A stretch of 64,000 nucleotides of DNA from Bacteroidales bacterium (GTDB lineage Bacteria; Bacteroidota; Bacteroidia; Bacteroidales; Lentimicrobiaceae), in the NCBI GenBank assembly GCA_016788045.1, contig JAEUTG010000028.1, forward strand, positions 119,396-183,395, written 5' to 3'. The notes under the pieces are model-generated. The model worked only from the letters and a program-made list of their open reading frames with translations. It was not told the DNA's origin and ran no database searches. Positions 8,894 through 17,597 of the stretch are shown here, in pieces (the stretch's first letter is position 1; each line of letters opens with the position of its first letter). The translations under genes and the position numbers were made by a program.

Positions 8894-10116
8894 TTTTGAA
8901 ATTCTAGTCTTTTTTTTCCCGTCAACAACACCTGCATCAACCCCTTCTTCAACTCCCGCAACTTCTCCGCCTTGGCTTTGAGCAGGCTGATTTCTTTATC
9001 TGCTACTTGCAGCACCCGGGCTATGGCGGTTTGTTCTTGAATGGGTGGGTAAGGAATTTTTACTGTGCAGAAATCATCATAGCTAATTTGTTTGCCATCA
9101 CGAATTCCAATAACGGCAATAGCCAAATGCCCAATGAAATCGGTGCTCTTGAAATACTGTTTATAAAATTCTTCATTGATAGGTTTCTTAGGTTTTAGGA
9201 CTGTATATGCCGGACTTACTAATCCTCTGTAATACGAGTATTCCAAACCACCTTGAAACGAACGTAGACTGATGACAAAATCTCCAACCTCAACCAATTT
9301 GAATCCCTCCGTTCCTGTTGTTGGCATAGTAACTCTTCCTTCCAACATTGTTCTTGGAATCATTCCTCTATCTTGTGTAGCAGAAAGCAATTCTTCATCT
9401 GCAAACCCTTTTTTTGTCACACTTGTAAAAACATCGCCTGCACCCAATTTTTTCCACTCCCCCTCAACCCCCCTCATCCGTTTCTTCCCCATTAACAACT
9501 GCTGCATCAGCCATTTTTTGCGGAGCTCTTTTTGGGCTATGAGTTTTTCGGTGGTGTGGATGGCAGCATCTGCCGTGCTGAGCACCTGGGCGATGGCGCG
9601 TTGCTCGGGGAGTGGGGGTTTGGGAAATTTTAATTTCTTAAGATGTGGTGTTGAAATAGCAGGTTGTGCTCCAATTGATTTACAATCTTTGAATTGGTTT
9701 TTGAGGTACTCGTTAACAAGTAGACACCAAACAAACTCTTTCGAATTCTCATTTTCATCAATACTAATTTTAATAGAATTACCTGAAAGTATACTAATTG
9801 GATGATTTTGTGGCAAAATTGCAGATGAACCACATCTAGCCCCAATCTTGGCCATTACAATATCACCTGGTACAACTTTACTTCTTATTTCTCTCTGAAA
9901 TAATTCTTCATCAACATAAACATAGTTACCTGCATTAAATGTTAATTCAGTAACAAATGAACTATTTATTACAGGTATGCCTTGTTTTTTAAAATGCTCG
10001 GTTTTTAAATTAGAGCCAAATGGCCCATCCACAATTGCCCTATTAGATTTTATACAAAAATCTATGAGGTCTCCTAAAATCCAATCTTCTGGTAATGCTT
10101 TTTTGTTGTATATCAT
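8890..10116 (-). CDS. hsdS: Type I RM specificity subunit (HsdS), two TRDs
   Basis: A 408-residue S subunit with the usual two-part layout. TRD1 starts after LPEDW. The central conserved region carries PLPEQRAIAQVLSTAD and a long helix to LLMGKKR (about residues 165-212). TRD2 follows, and the distal conserved region has PPIQEQTAIARVLQVAD plus a helix to LLTGKKRL. The two helices form the spacer that sets the distance between half-sites. The start overlaps the hsdM stop by 4 nt (ATGA). Recognition sequence cannot be read from the protein. Reading frame is intact. Confidence 0.96.
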   Translation of the reverse strand: MIYNKKALPEDWILGDLIDFCIKSNRAIVDGPFGSNLKTEHFKKQGIPVINSSFVTELTFNAGNYVYVDEELFQREIRSKVVPGDIVMAKIGARCGSSAILPQNHPISILSGNSIKISIDENENSKEFVWCLLVNEYLKNQFKDCKSIGAQPAISTPHLKKLKFPKPPLPEQRAIAQVLSTADAAIHTTEKLIAQKELRKKWLMQQLLMGKKRMRGVEGEWKKLGAGDVFTSVTKKGFADEELLSATQDRGMIPRTMLEGRVTMPTTGTEGFKLVEVGDFVISLRSFQGGLEYSYYRGLVSPAYTVLKPKKPINEEFYKQYFKSTDFIGHLAIAVIGIRDGKQISYDDFCTVKIPYPPIQEQTAIARVLQVADKEISLLKAKAEKLRELKKGLMQVLLTGKKRLEFQK

Positions 10117-11672
10117 TTCACCAATTGAGTTAAGTATTGGTCAATTTCTTTCTGCACCTTCACCAATTCCACTTCCAGCAACTCAATCTCCTTCTGCACC
10201 GCAGCAATATCCACTTCTGCTTCTTCCTCAAAGGTGTCCACATAGCGTGGGATGTTCAGGTTAAAGTCGTTTTCCTGTATTTCTTCGGGAGTGGCTATAT
10301 AGCTGTATTTAACTTCCACCACACCGGGTTGTAGTATGCCGGCAGCAAAATCACGGTAAGTGTTTACAATATGATCAATATCGCTTGCCCGCAGCTTGTT
10401 TTGGTTTTTGGCACTTTCGTAGTGTTTGCTGGCATCAATTAACAGGAAATTATTGCCGCTTTTTTGCTTGTTGAAAATAAGAATGGCGGCTGGAATGCCG
10501 GTGCCAAAAAACAGGTTGGCAGGCAAGCCAATTACTGCTTCGAGCAGGTTTTCTTCAATGGTACGTTGGCGTATGCGGCCTTCGCTGCTACCCCGGAACA
10601 ATACACCATGCGGCACTACTACACCTGCTTTTCCGTGTTCATTCAGTGTTTCTATCATGTGGCTGATAAAGGCCCAGTCGCCTTTGCTTTTGGGTGGTAC
10701 GCCTCTCCAAAAACGGTTGTATTTATCGCTTTCAGGGTCGTAACTTACGGTGGTTGTTTCCCCATCTTTGTCTTCTACTTTACCCCATTTGTCTAAGGAG
10801 AAAGGCGGATTGGCCACCACCGTATCAAACTTCATCAAGATATCGCCTTCTTTCAGTTTGGGGTTTCGGATTGTATCACCCCATCGGATGGTTGCATTGT
10901 CAAAACCATGCAAAAACATGTTCATCACTGCCAATGCCCAGGTGCTGCCGTTGGCTTCCTGTCCGAACAATGAAAAATTGCTTGAACCTACCTCGTTACC
11001 GGCTTTGATAAGCAATGAACCTGAGCCACAGGTAGGATCGCAGATGCGCGAACCGGGCCTGCTTTTAGTGAGTTTGGCCAATAATGTTGAAACCTCGGAA
11101 GGAGTAAAAAACTCCCCGGCTTTTTTCCCGGCATCACTGGCAAAATTGGAAATCAGAAATTCGTAAGCACCGCCGATGATATCTGCCCCTCCCAGATGCG
11201 AGGGACGCAAATTGAGTTTCTCGTTGTTAAAATCAATCAGCAGGGTCTTGAGCCGTTGGTTCTTGTCTTTAGGTTCACCCAGCTTACTGCTGTTAAAATC
11301 AATGTTCTGAAAAATGCCGGCACCGTCTTCGCTGTATAATTTCTCGCGGTTGGCTTCTTCCAGCTCAGTCAACGCAATGTTAATGAGTTCACCAATGTTG
11401 GCTTCATTTCTGGAGTTATACAGGAATTTAAAATGGCTTTGCTCCGGCACAATAAAGCGTTCGTGTTGCATGGAACGTTTGGCACGTTCCACATCGCCGT
11501 TGTACTTTTTAAGGTAGCTGTCCATTTTATCGTCATGTACATCGCTGAGATATTTCAAAAACAGCATGGTAAGCACATAGTCTTTGTAAACACTGGGATC
11601 GATGCTCCCTCTGAAGGTATCGCAGGCTTTCCAGACTGCATCGTTGATGTCTTTCTGAGTAATTCTAACCAT
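10113..11672 (-). CDS. hsdM: Type I RM N6-adenine methyltransferase (HsdM)
   Basis: A 519-residue methylase. The N-terminal helical domain includes YKDYVLTMLFLKYLSD. The SAM-binding motif I is DPTCGSGSLL (about residues 211-220) and the catalytic motif IV is NPPF (about 286-289). Together these mark the gamma-class m6A type I family. The C-terminus (about 485-519) is a predicted coiled coil, ending EIDQYLTQLVK, that would contact HsdS helices. It lies 5 nt after the small S gene and overlaps hsdS by 4 nt, so M and both S proteins should be made together. Confidence 0.97.
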   Translation of the reverse strand: MVRITQKDINDAVWKACDTFRGSIDPSVYKDYVLTMLFLKYLSDVHDDKMDSYLKKYNGDVERAKRSMQHERFIVPEQSHFKFLYNSRNEANIGELINIALTELEEANREKLYSEDGAGIFQNIDFNSSKLGEPKDKNQRLKTLLIDFNNEKLNLRPSHLGGADIIGGAYEFLISNFASDAGKKAGEFFTPSEVSTLLAKLTKSRPGSRICDPTCGSGSLLIKAGNEVGSSNFSLFGQEANGSTWALAVMNMFLHGFDNATIRWGDTIRNPKLKEGDILMKFDTVVANPPFSLDKWGKVEDKDGETTTVSYDPESDKYNRFWRGVPPKSKGDWAFISHMIETLNEHGKAGVVVPHGVLFRGSSEGRIRQRTIEENLLEAVIGLPANLFFGTGIPAAILIFNKQKSGNNFLLIDASKHYESAKNQNKLRASDIDHIVNTYRDFAAGILQPGVVEVKYSYIATPEEIQENDFNLNIPRYVDTFEEEAEVDIAAVQKEIELLEVELVKVQKEIDQYLTQLVK

Positions 11673-11677
11673 TGTAA

Positions 11678-12235
11678 TTATTTTAAAGCGTTGAAGAGTT
11701 GTTGTTGAATTTGTTTTTCGCGCAGCAGTTCAATTTCTTGCTTCAGTGATTTTTCCCTGTCGCGAAGTTTGGTGATCTGTAGAATTGCCTGTTGTCTTTT
11801 AATGTCCGGAACAGATATCTCAAGTTTTTCCAAAACCTGTTTTGAAATAGACGGGATAGCGGTACCTATGGCCTGTGTTTTTAAGAGTGCTTGTGTGGCC
11901 TGGTTATTCAAGAACCATGCAAGGTATTGTGGCAGGACTTTGTTGTAAGATATCCTGAGAACAAAGAAAGAAGTAGATGCTACGGAAGGTTCGTTATGGT
12001 TCTCAAAAACAGTGGCAAAATTCCTGGTCCCCTTGGCTGCAAAAAGTACATCACCGTCTTTCAGTATATGCTTTTCAGAGATGTCTTTAGCCGGCAGGTC
12101 GGGAAACAATTCAGCATTCAATTGTCCGTTTTCATCAAAATGTCTGGATTGCAAATACACCAATTCACCAGCACCGGAGGGCTTGGCAAAAAGTCCTGTT
12201 TGGATATCTGAGATATTTTTTAAAGGTGTTTTCAA
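11678..12235 (-). CDS. Half-size HsdS-like protein with a single TRD, first gene of the RM operon
   Basis: A single target-recognition domain with FAKPSGAGELVYLQSRHF, ILKDGDVLFAAKG and ISVPDIKRQQAI, followed by one C-terminal helix rich in Lys, Glu and Leu. Length is under half that of a normal HsdS, and the frame is intact rather than broken. The open frame extends to a TTG at 12262. I prefer the TTG at 12235 (MKTPLKN) because an AAGGA lies just upstream and a good -7 box overlaps 12260-12267. It could dimerise as a half-S or modulate the M complex. The conserved LLxGKKR end of normal S subunits is missing. Confidence 0.8.
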   Translation of the reverse strand: MKTPLKNISDIQTGLFAKPSGAGELVYLQSRHFDENGQLNAELFPDLPAKDISEKHILKDGDVLFAAKGTRNFATVFENHNEPSVASTSFFVLRISYNKVLPQYLAWFLNNQATQALLKTQAIGTAIPSISKQVLEKLEISVPDIKRQQAILQITKLRDREKSLKQEIELLREKQIQQQLFNALK

Positions 12236-12259
12236 ATTTATTCCTTTGTAATGAGGGTA

Positions 12260-12267
12260 CAAAAATA
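12260..12267 (-). promoter_or_regulatory. Candidate Bacteroidota -7 box for the RM operon
   Basis: On the minus strand the sequence is TATTTTTG, matching TAnnTTTG, about 25 nt before the preferred TTG start. No clear -33 TTTG is seen at the usual distance. Its position argues against translation starting at 12262. Confidence 0.45.
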
Positions 12268-12925
12268 ATCAAAGTCTTCTAATTGCCACACTTTTTTATG
12301 AATTTATTTTTAAGTACTGACTCTACAAATGACTTCCATTTATCCTCAATAACACATTTATAAAATCGAATTACTCTCTTGGAAAGCTGAAAAATATTGA
12401 ATTTCCCTAACCAAAGTAAAGTTAAAATAAAAAATCAAACCGGTCAGTGGTTGCCTGAAGTAAAAAGCACATATTGATGATTTGAAATCAATTTAACAGT
12501 ATATTAATCTTTCCTAACCTGTTGTACGGTTGAATTGCCGTAATACCCACACTGAGCCATATTGAGAGGAATCGGTGTCGTATTAAGACTGACATTCAAT
12601 TAGTTAAGTCCTCAACCTCACGACACATTATTTCTTTATTAACCTGAAGGAAAAGATTCTTCATCAGTTACCTTCTCTCAAGTTCACAGATTCTATCAAC
12701 GAATTAAAATATAAACATGCAATAACGCTGTTTGCAGATTCTTTACCAATTACAGCCATAGCAACCTGCCCCCCTCAGCAAATTACTCAGGTTCTTTGCG
12801 TAATTTACTGAATTTGGCGGTACACTGACAGAAAACCGCCGGAAGGCTTGCATTGCATCGGTTTAGATTTTTTAATATTGACCCATGATTTCAACCAAAC
12901 AATAAATCTCTAAATCAACAATGTT
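12268..12925. other. Gene-free AT-rich spacer between the RM operon and gdhA
   Basis: About 650 bp between divergent genes. I see no credible ORF, tRNA remnant or direct-repeat attachment site. It holds the RM promoter at its left edge and presumably the gdhA promoter at its right edge, though no convincing TAnnTTTG box is visible near gdhA. Confidence 0.6.
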
Positions 12926-14278
12926 ATGGCAAACGTATTTGATCAGAAGCTGAATGATTTTATGGCAAAAATCATTGCCAAAAACCCAAGTGAAATGGAA
13001 TTTCACCAGGCCGTTCACGAAGTTGCAGAATCGCTGATTCCTTTTATCGAAGAGAACCCTAAATACAGGGACGCCAAGATTCTTGAGCGTATGGCAGAAC
13101 CTGAAAGAGTGATCATTTTCCGTGTTCCCTGGCTTGATGATAAGGGAGAGGTTCAGGTCAACCGTGGGTTCCGCATCGAGATGAACAGTGCGATAGGACC
13201 CTACAAAGGAGGATTGCGTTTCCACCCGACAGTGAACCTTGGTATTCTGAAGTTTCTTGCTTTTGAGCAGGTATTGAAAAACAGCCTCACCACACTGCCT
13301 ATGGGTGGTGGTAAAGGTGGAAGCGACTTCGACCCCAAAGGCAAATCTGACAACGAAGTAATGAAGTTTACCCAGAGCTTTATGTCGGAACTTTTCCGTC
13401 ATATCGGACCTGACACCGACGTTCCGGCAGGTGATATCGGCGTTGGTGGTCGTGAGATCGGTTTCCTTTTCGGACAGTACAAACGTCTGCGCAATGAGTT
13501 CACCGGGGTTCTTACAGGCAAAGGTCGTGAATGGGGCGGCAGTCTGATCAGACCGGAAGCTACTGGCTACGGATGTACCTATTTTGCCGAAGAAATGCTG
13601 AAAACCCGCAACGACAGCCTGAAAGGCAAGGTTGTGACCGTTTCCGGATCTGGTAATGTGGCTCAGTATGCCGTTGAAAAAGTTACCCAGCTGGGTGGTA
13701 AAGTTGTAACCTTGTCAGACTCATCGGGCTTTATTTATGATCCGAAAGGCATTGATGCCGACAAACTGGATTACCTGATGAACCTGAAGAACATCAAACG
13801 CGGCAGGATCAAGGAATACGCCGACAAATACGGATGTGAGTTCTATGAAGGCAAACGCCCGTGGATGATCAAGTGCGATGTCGCCCTTCCATGCGCTACC
13901 CAGAATGAAGTAAACGAAGAAGATGCAAAGATGCTGGTTGCCAACGGATGTTATGTGGTATCAGAAGGAGCCAACATGCCTTCAACCCCCGGCGCCATTG
14001 AAGTTTATCTCAAAGCCAAGATCCTTTATGGTCCGGGTAAGGCTGCCAATGCCGGTGGTGTTGCTGTTTCAGGACTTGAAATGACACAGAATTCCATGCG
14101 TCTTTCATGGACACGCGAAGAAGTGGATGCCAAGCTGCACCAGATCATGCGCGACATTCATGAAACCTGCGTTAAATATGGTAAAGATGCTGATGGCTTT
14201 ATTAATTATGTGAATGGAGCCAACATCGGCGGTTTCGTAAAAGTTGCCGATGCGATGATCGCTCAGGGTCTGGTTTAA
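12926..14278 (+). CDS. gdhA: NADP-type glutamate dehydrogenase
   Basis: A 450-residue hexameric (small-subunit, family I) glutamate dehydrogenase. The substrate-binding block is GPYKGGLRFHP (about residues 91-101). GGGKGGSDFDPKGKS carries the catalytic-site lysine, and PAGDIGVGGREIGF follows. The Rossmann motif is SGSGNVAQYA. It interconverts 2-oxoglutarate plus ammonium and glutamate, linking nitrogen assimilation and amino-acid fermentation. The ATG at 12926 gives the usual MANVFDQK; an ATG five bases earlier is out of frame. A strong terminator follows directly, so it is probably monocistronic. Confidence 0.97.
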   Translation: MANVFDQKLNDFMAKIIAKNPSEMEFHQAVHEVAESLIPFIEENPKYRDAKILERMAEPERVIIFRVPWLDDKGEVQVNRGFRIEMNSAIGPYKGGLRFHPTVNLGILKFLAFEQVLKNSLTTLPMGGGKGGSDFDPKGKSDNEVMKFTQSFMSELFRHIGPDTDVPAGDIGVGGREIGFLFGQYKRLRNEFTGVLTGKGREWGGSLIRPEATGYGCTYFAEEMLKTRNDSLKGKVVTVSGSGNVAQYAVEKVTQLGGKVVTLSDSSGFIYDPKGIDADKLDYLMNLKNIKRGRIKEYADKYGCEFYEGKRPWMIKCDVALPCATQNEVNEEDAKMLVANGCYVVSEGANMPSTPGAIEVYLKAKILYGPGKAANAGGVAVSGLEMTQNSMRLSWTREEVDAKLHQIMRDIHETCVKYGKDADGFINYVNGANIGGFVKVADAMIAQGLV

Positions 14279-14303
14279 TCCGGATTCAGGTTTTGTAACA
14301 GTG

Positions 14304-14333
14304 AAGCCCTGCCTTATGGCGGGGCTTTTTTTT
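14304..14333 (+). terminator. Rho-independent terminator of gdhA
   Basis: Stem of 10 pairs, AAGCCCTGCC with GGCGGGGCTT, around a TTAT loop, followed by a run of T. It lies 26 nt after the gdhA stop. Confidence 0.92.
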
Positions 14334-14339
14334 GTCAGG

Positions 14340-14936
14340 TCAATGCCAGGCCGGAAGTTTCTCCCTTTCAATCGCGCAGAATCCGATCAACTGCGGGAAA
14401 AACAGGCTGAAACTCAACTTAAAGTATTGATAATCCTCTTTCAGCTTTTCTGAGGCAGATTCCATGTTGGAAAGAAATGGCGTCCGCCTCGCCATCCCCC
14501 TGAAGGCCCTGTCGATACCTTCAAAATTTCCGTAATTACCAAGCCAGTCGTAATTTTCCATATGGGGAAGCATGAGTTTGGTTCTCGGTGGCAGTACTTC
14601 CGTGTGTTGATTGATAATTCCGTACATTCTTGAGGTAAAAGTTTTCAGGGGTTCATCAGACCAGGAAACCCAGTCTGCTGATAAAAAGTGGTCGAAGTAC
14701 ATATCCACCACCACGCCGGCATATTTGCGAAAATCGGGGCGAATCCGCTCAACCGCTTCTTTTACAACAGGATGACTATCGGTGTATTGGTCAATGGACC
14801 GGTGCAGATGCATACCCGACTGAATCCCCGGGCTGTATTCAAAAAACCGGTTTCCTTTGACATGATCAGCAATAAAATTCCCGATGATGATCTCATGATT
14901 GTTTCCGGATAAGAACAGATGGGCTAGAAAATTCAT
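14340..14936 (-). CDS. Acyl carrier protein phosphodiesterase-like protein (AcpH family)
   Basis: A 198-residue protein starting MNFLAHLFLSG, with GNFIADHVKG, a GMHLHRSIDQYTDSHP block and VVDMYFDHFLS. These His/Asp-rich motifs are those of the AcpH family (HD-like fold), which removes 4'-phosphopantetheine from holo-ACP. Length matches E. coli AcpH. It is transcribed toward the gdhA terminator and separated from iorA by a divergent 230-bp spacer. Activity is inferred from family membership. Confidence 0.88.
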   Translation of the reverse strand: MNFLAHLFLSGNNHEIIIGNFIADHVKGNRFFEYSPGIQSGMHLHRSIDQYTDSHPVVKEAVERIRPDFRKYAGVVVDMYFDHFLSADWVSWSDEPLKTFTSRMYGIINQHTEVLPPRTKLMLPHMENYDWLGNYGNFEGIDRAFRGMARRTPFLSNMESASEKLKEDYQYFKLSFSLFFPQLIGFCAIEREKLPAWH

Positions 14937-15095
14937 CTACATTATTTTAAAGCTCAAAAATAGCTGTTTTCAGAACCCGTGTAATCAGATAAAATCTTCT
15001 GAATGCATTATTCAAAAATGTCACGCTCCGTAAATCCTTGTTATTTAAATCAATTATAGATAAGCTACCCGATAGGGCATGTAATTAAATTTTTA

Positions 15096-15103
15096 TAGTT
15101 TTG
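15096..15103 (+). promoter_or_regulatory. Candidate -7 box for iorAB
   Basis: TAGTTTTG fits TAnnTTTG, 63 nt before the iorA ATG. No -33 TTTG is seen, so support is weak. Confidence 0.33.
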
Positions 15104-15166
15104 TCCGGAATAGCACAGGCGTAAAAGGTTACATACTGTGTTCATTATTAAAATATTAGATAAAAC

Positions 15167-16792
15167 ATGCAAAAGCTCTTACTGTTAGGCGACGAGGCCA
15201 TAGCCCAGGGCGGAATCGATGCCGGAATGTCGGGTATCTACGCTTACCCCGGAACACCTTCTACCGAAATTACGGAATATGTAATGCATTCGAAGGAGGC
15301 AAAAGCATTGAACATTAAGGCCAGTTGGGGGGCCAATGAAAAAACAGCAATGGAAACAGCCCTTGGCATGTCGTATGCCGGCAAAAGGGCCATGGTTTGC
15401 ATGAAGCATGTAGGGCTGAATGTAGCTGCTGATGCTTTCGTAAATTCCGCCATTACTGGTGCAAACGGAGGACTGATCGTTGTTGCCGCTGACGACCCTT
15501 CCATGCATTCATCACAGAATGAGCAGGATAGCCGGTTTTTCGGCAAATTTGCCCTGATGCCCATTCTGGAGCCAGGCAATCAGCAGGAAGCTTACGACAT
15601 GGTTCATTTTGGTTTTGAGCTGAGTGAGAAATTCAGGATCCCGGTGCTGATGCGGATTACCACCAGGCTGGCTCATTCAAGATCGGGGGTTGCCCGTCGC
15701 GAAAACAGGCCTCAGAACAGCCTGAAACTGCCGGAGAACCTCAAGCAGTTCATCCTGCTGCCGGCCAATGCCCGCCGGCAATACAAGGCATTGCTGGCCA
15801 ATCAGCCGGCATTTATCGCCTCTTCGGAGAGTTCACCCTTCAACTTTCTGATTGACCATGCTGACAAAAGGCTCGGGATCATTGCCTGCGGACTTGCCTA
15901 CAATTACCTGATCGAAAATTTCGAGAACCACGAGGTTCCTCATCCTGTGCTCAGGATCGGGCAATATCCGGCTCCTCATAAACTGATTGAAAACCTGTAT
16001 GATCAGTGCGACTCAATCCTTGTGCTGGAAGATGGCTACCCGATGCTGGAAGAACTGCTCCGCGGATTGCTCAACAGGGGAAAGACCATTAAAGGACGCC
16101 TCGACGGCACCATCCCTCGTGATGGGGAACTGAATCCGAATATTGTCGCGGTTGCCCTCGGTCTGGCTGATACCCGTGGCCGTGATATCCCTGCACTGGT
16201 TACCGGCCGTCCGCCTTCACTTTGCAAGGGATGTCCGCACATTTACAGCTACAATGCGCTGAATGAGGCACTCTCAGAATTCTATAAAGGACGCGTTTTC
16301 TCCGACATCGGGTGTTATACCCTCGGGGCTCTTGAGCCTTTCGATGCCATCAATTCCTGCGTCGACATGGGGGCTTCCATCACTATGGCCAAAGGCGCTG
16401 CCGATGCAGGTCTGCTTCCTGCGGTTGCGGTGATCGGCGACTCCACCTTCACCCACTCCGGTATGACCGGACTTCTTGATGCCGTTAATGATCATTCTTC
16501 GATCACCGTGGTGATTCTCGACAACGCCACCACCGGAATGACCGGCGGACAGGATTCGGCAGCCGTAGGCAAGATTGAAGACATCTGCGAGGCCCTGGGT
16601 GTGCAGAAAGAGCACATCCGGATCATCAACCCGCTGCAGAAATACCACGAAGAGAACCTTGCCATTATGAAAGAAGAGATCGCTTTTGAAGGTGTTTCCG
16701 TGATCATCCCGCGTCGCGAGTGCATTCAGACAGTGACCAGGCGTATGAGAGAAGCAAAGAAATTACAGTCAACCGAAAAAGTAGAAGCATAA
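15167..16792 (+). CDS. iorA: Indolepyruvate:ferredoxin oxidoreductase alpha subunit, form without C-terminal Fe-S domain
   Basis: A 541-residue thiamine-diphosphate enzyme. The N-terminal pyrimidine-binding half has GDEAIAQGG and YAYPGTPSTEI. The PP/Mg-binding region has CKGCPHIYSY, IGDSTFTHSGMTGLLDA and ILDNATTGMTGGQ. It oxidatively decarboxylates arylpyruvates from aromatic amino acids, passing electrons to ferredoxin. The archaeal-type enzyme is longer and ends in a two-cluster ferredoxin domain. This one stops after the TPP half and has no CxxCxxC motif. Only 1 nt separates it from iorB, so they form an operon. Confidence 0.93.
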   Translation: MQKLLLLGDEAIAQGGIDAGMSGIYAYPGTPSTEITEYVMHSKEAKALNIKASWGANEKTAMETALGMSYAGKRAMVCMKHVGLNVAADAFVNSAITGANGGLIVVAADDPSMHSSQNEQDSRFFGKFALMPILEPGNQQEAYDMVHFGFELSEKFRIPVLMRITTRLAHSRSGVARRENRPQNSLKLPENLKQFILLPANARRQYKALLANQPAFIASSESSPFNFLIDHADKRLGIIACGLAYNYLIENFENHEVPHPVLRIGQYPAPHKLIENLYDQCDSILVLEDGYPMLEELLRGLLNRGKTIKGRLDGTIPRDGELNPNIVAVALGLADTRGRDIPALVTGRPPSLCKGCPHIYSYNALNEALSEFYKGRVFSDIGCYTLGALEPFDAINSCVDMGASITMAKGAADAGLLPAVAVIGDSTFTHSGMTGLLDAVNDHSSITVVILDNATTGMTGGQDSAAVGKIEDICEALGVQKEHIRIINPLQKYHEENLAIMKEEIAFEGVSVIIPRRECIQTVTRRMREAKKLQSTEKVEA

Positions 16793-16793
16793 G

Positions 16794-17393
16794 ATGAAAA
16801 AAGACATTATTCTTGCCGGAGTCGGCGGACAGGGAATCTTATCCATAGCAGCCACCATCGGTACCGCAGCCCTGAATGCGGGACTTCATCTGAAACAGGC
16901 GGAAGTCCATGGCATGAGCCAGCGGGGTGGTGATGTTCAGTCTAACCTCAGGATATCAGACCGGGAAATCGCCTCAGACCTCATTCCGTTCGGCAAAGCG
17001 GACATGATCATTTCGGTGGAGCCCATGGAGTCGCTCAGGTATCTGCCGATGCTTTCACCGGAAGGTTGGCTGGTTACCAATACGAAACCCTACATCAACA
17101 TCCGGAATTATCCGGAAATGGAAAAGCTGATGGCCGAAATTCAGCTTCAGCCGAGGCACATTGCCCTCGATGCCGATGAGATTGCCCGTCAGCTCGGGTC
17201 TCCCAAATCTGCCAACATGGTAATTCTGGGAGCCGCATCCCCTTTCCTTGGCATTGATTATCAGCAGCTTAAAGATGCCATCAGCCGCATCTTCTCAAAG
17301 AAAGGCGAAGAGGTCGTGAAAGTAAACCTCGACGCGCTGCAGGCTGGCCGCGACGAAGCCATCCGGCAGAAAGCACCGGCTGATAATTCCTGA
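16794..17393 (+). CDS. iorB: Indolepyruvate:ferredoxin oxidoreductase beta subunit
   Basis: A 199-residue gamma-domain protein of the pyruvate/ketoisovalerate oxidoreductase family. The start IILAGVGGQGILSIA is the family nucleotide-loop motif. QAEVHGMSQRGGDVQSNLRI is the second conserved block. It partners IorA, and together they make the complete two-subunit enzyme. The gene follows iorA after 1 nt and is closed by a strong terminator, so the operon is iorAB only. Confidence 0.95.
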   Translation: MKKDIILAGVGGQGILSIAATIGTAALNAGLHLKQAEVHGMSQRGGDVQSNLRISDREIASDLIPFGKADMIISVEPMESLRYLPMLSPEGWLVTNTKPYINIRNYPEMEKLMAEIQLQPRHIALDADEIARQLGSPKSANMVILGAASPFLGIDYQQLKDAISRIFSKKGEEVVKVNLDALQAGRDEAIRQKAPADNS

Positions 17394-17414
17394 GAAAGCA
17401 CACAAGCCTTTTCG

Positions 17415-17442
17415 AAAAACCCGGACCATGATCCGGGTTTTT
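17415..17442 (+). terminator. Rho-independent terminator of iorAB
   Basis: Stem AAAAACCCGGA with TCCGGGTTTTT, 11 pairs, around a 6-nt loop. The 3' arm itself supplies the T tract. It starts 22 nt after the iorB stop. Confidence 0.9.
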
Positions 17443-17597
17443 GCATTTGCTGAAGAACCGAAAAATAAAACTTTTCATTCCTGTAATTTTTCAGAACCAA
17501 CTGCGTCTTATTACTATCTTATCCCTGCATTCTCCCCGATGAACTTTATATCGCCGGGGAAGTTTATTCATTGTTTTAACCCATAACCCAAATCATC

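Noticed and set aside
12260..12925. Attachment site or transposon end flanking the RM island
   Set aside because: No direct or inverted repeats shared with the 1520-1543 edge could be found by eye.
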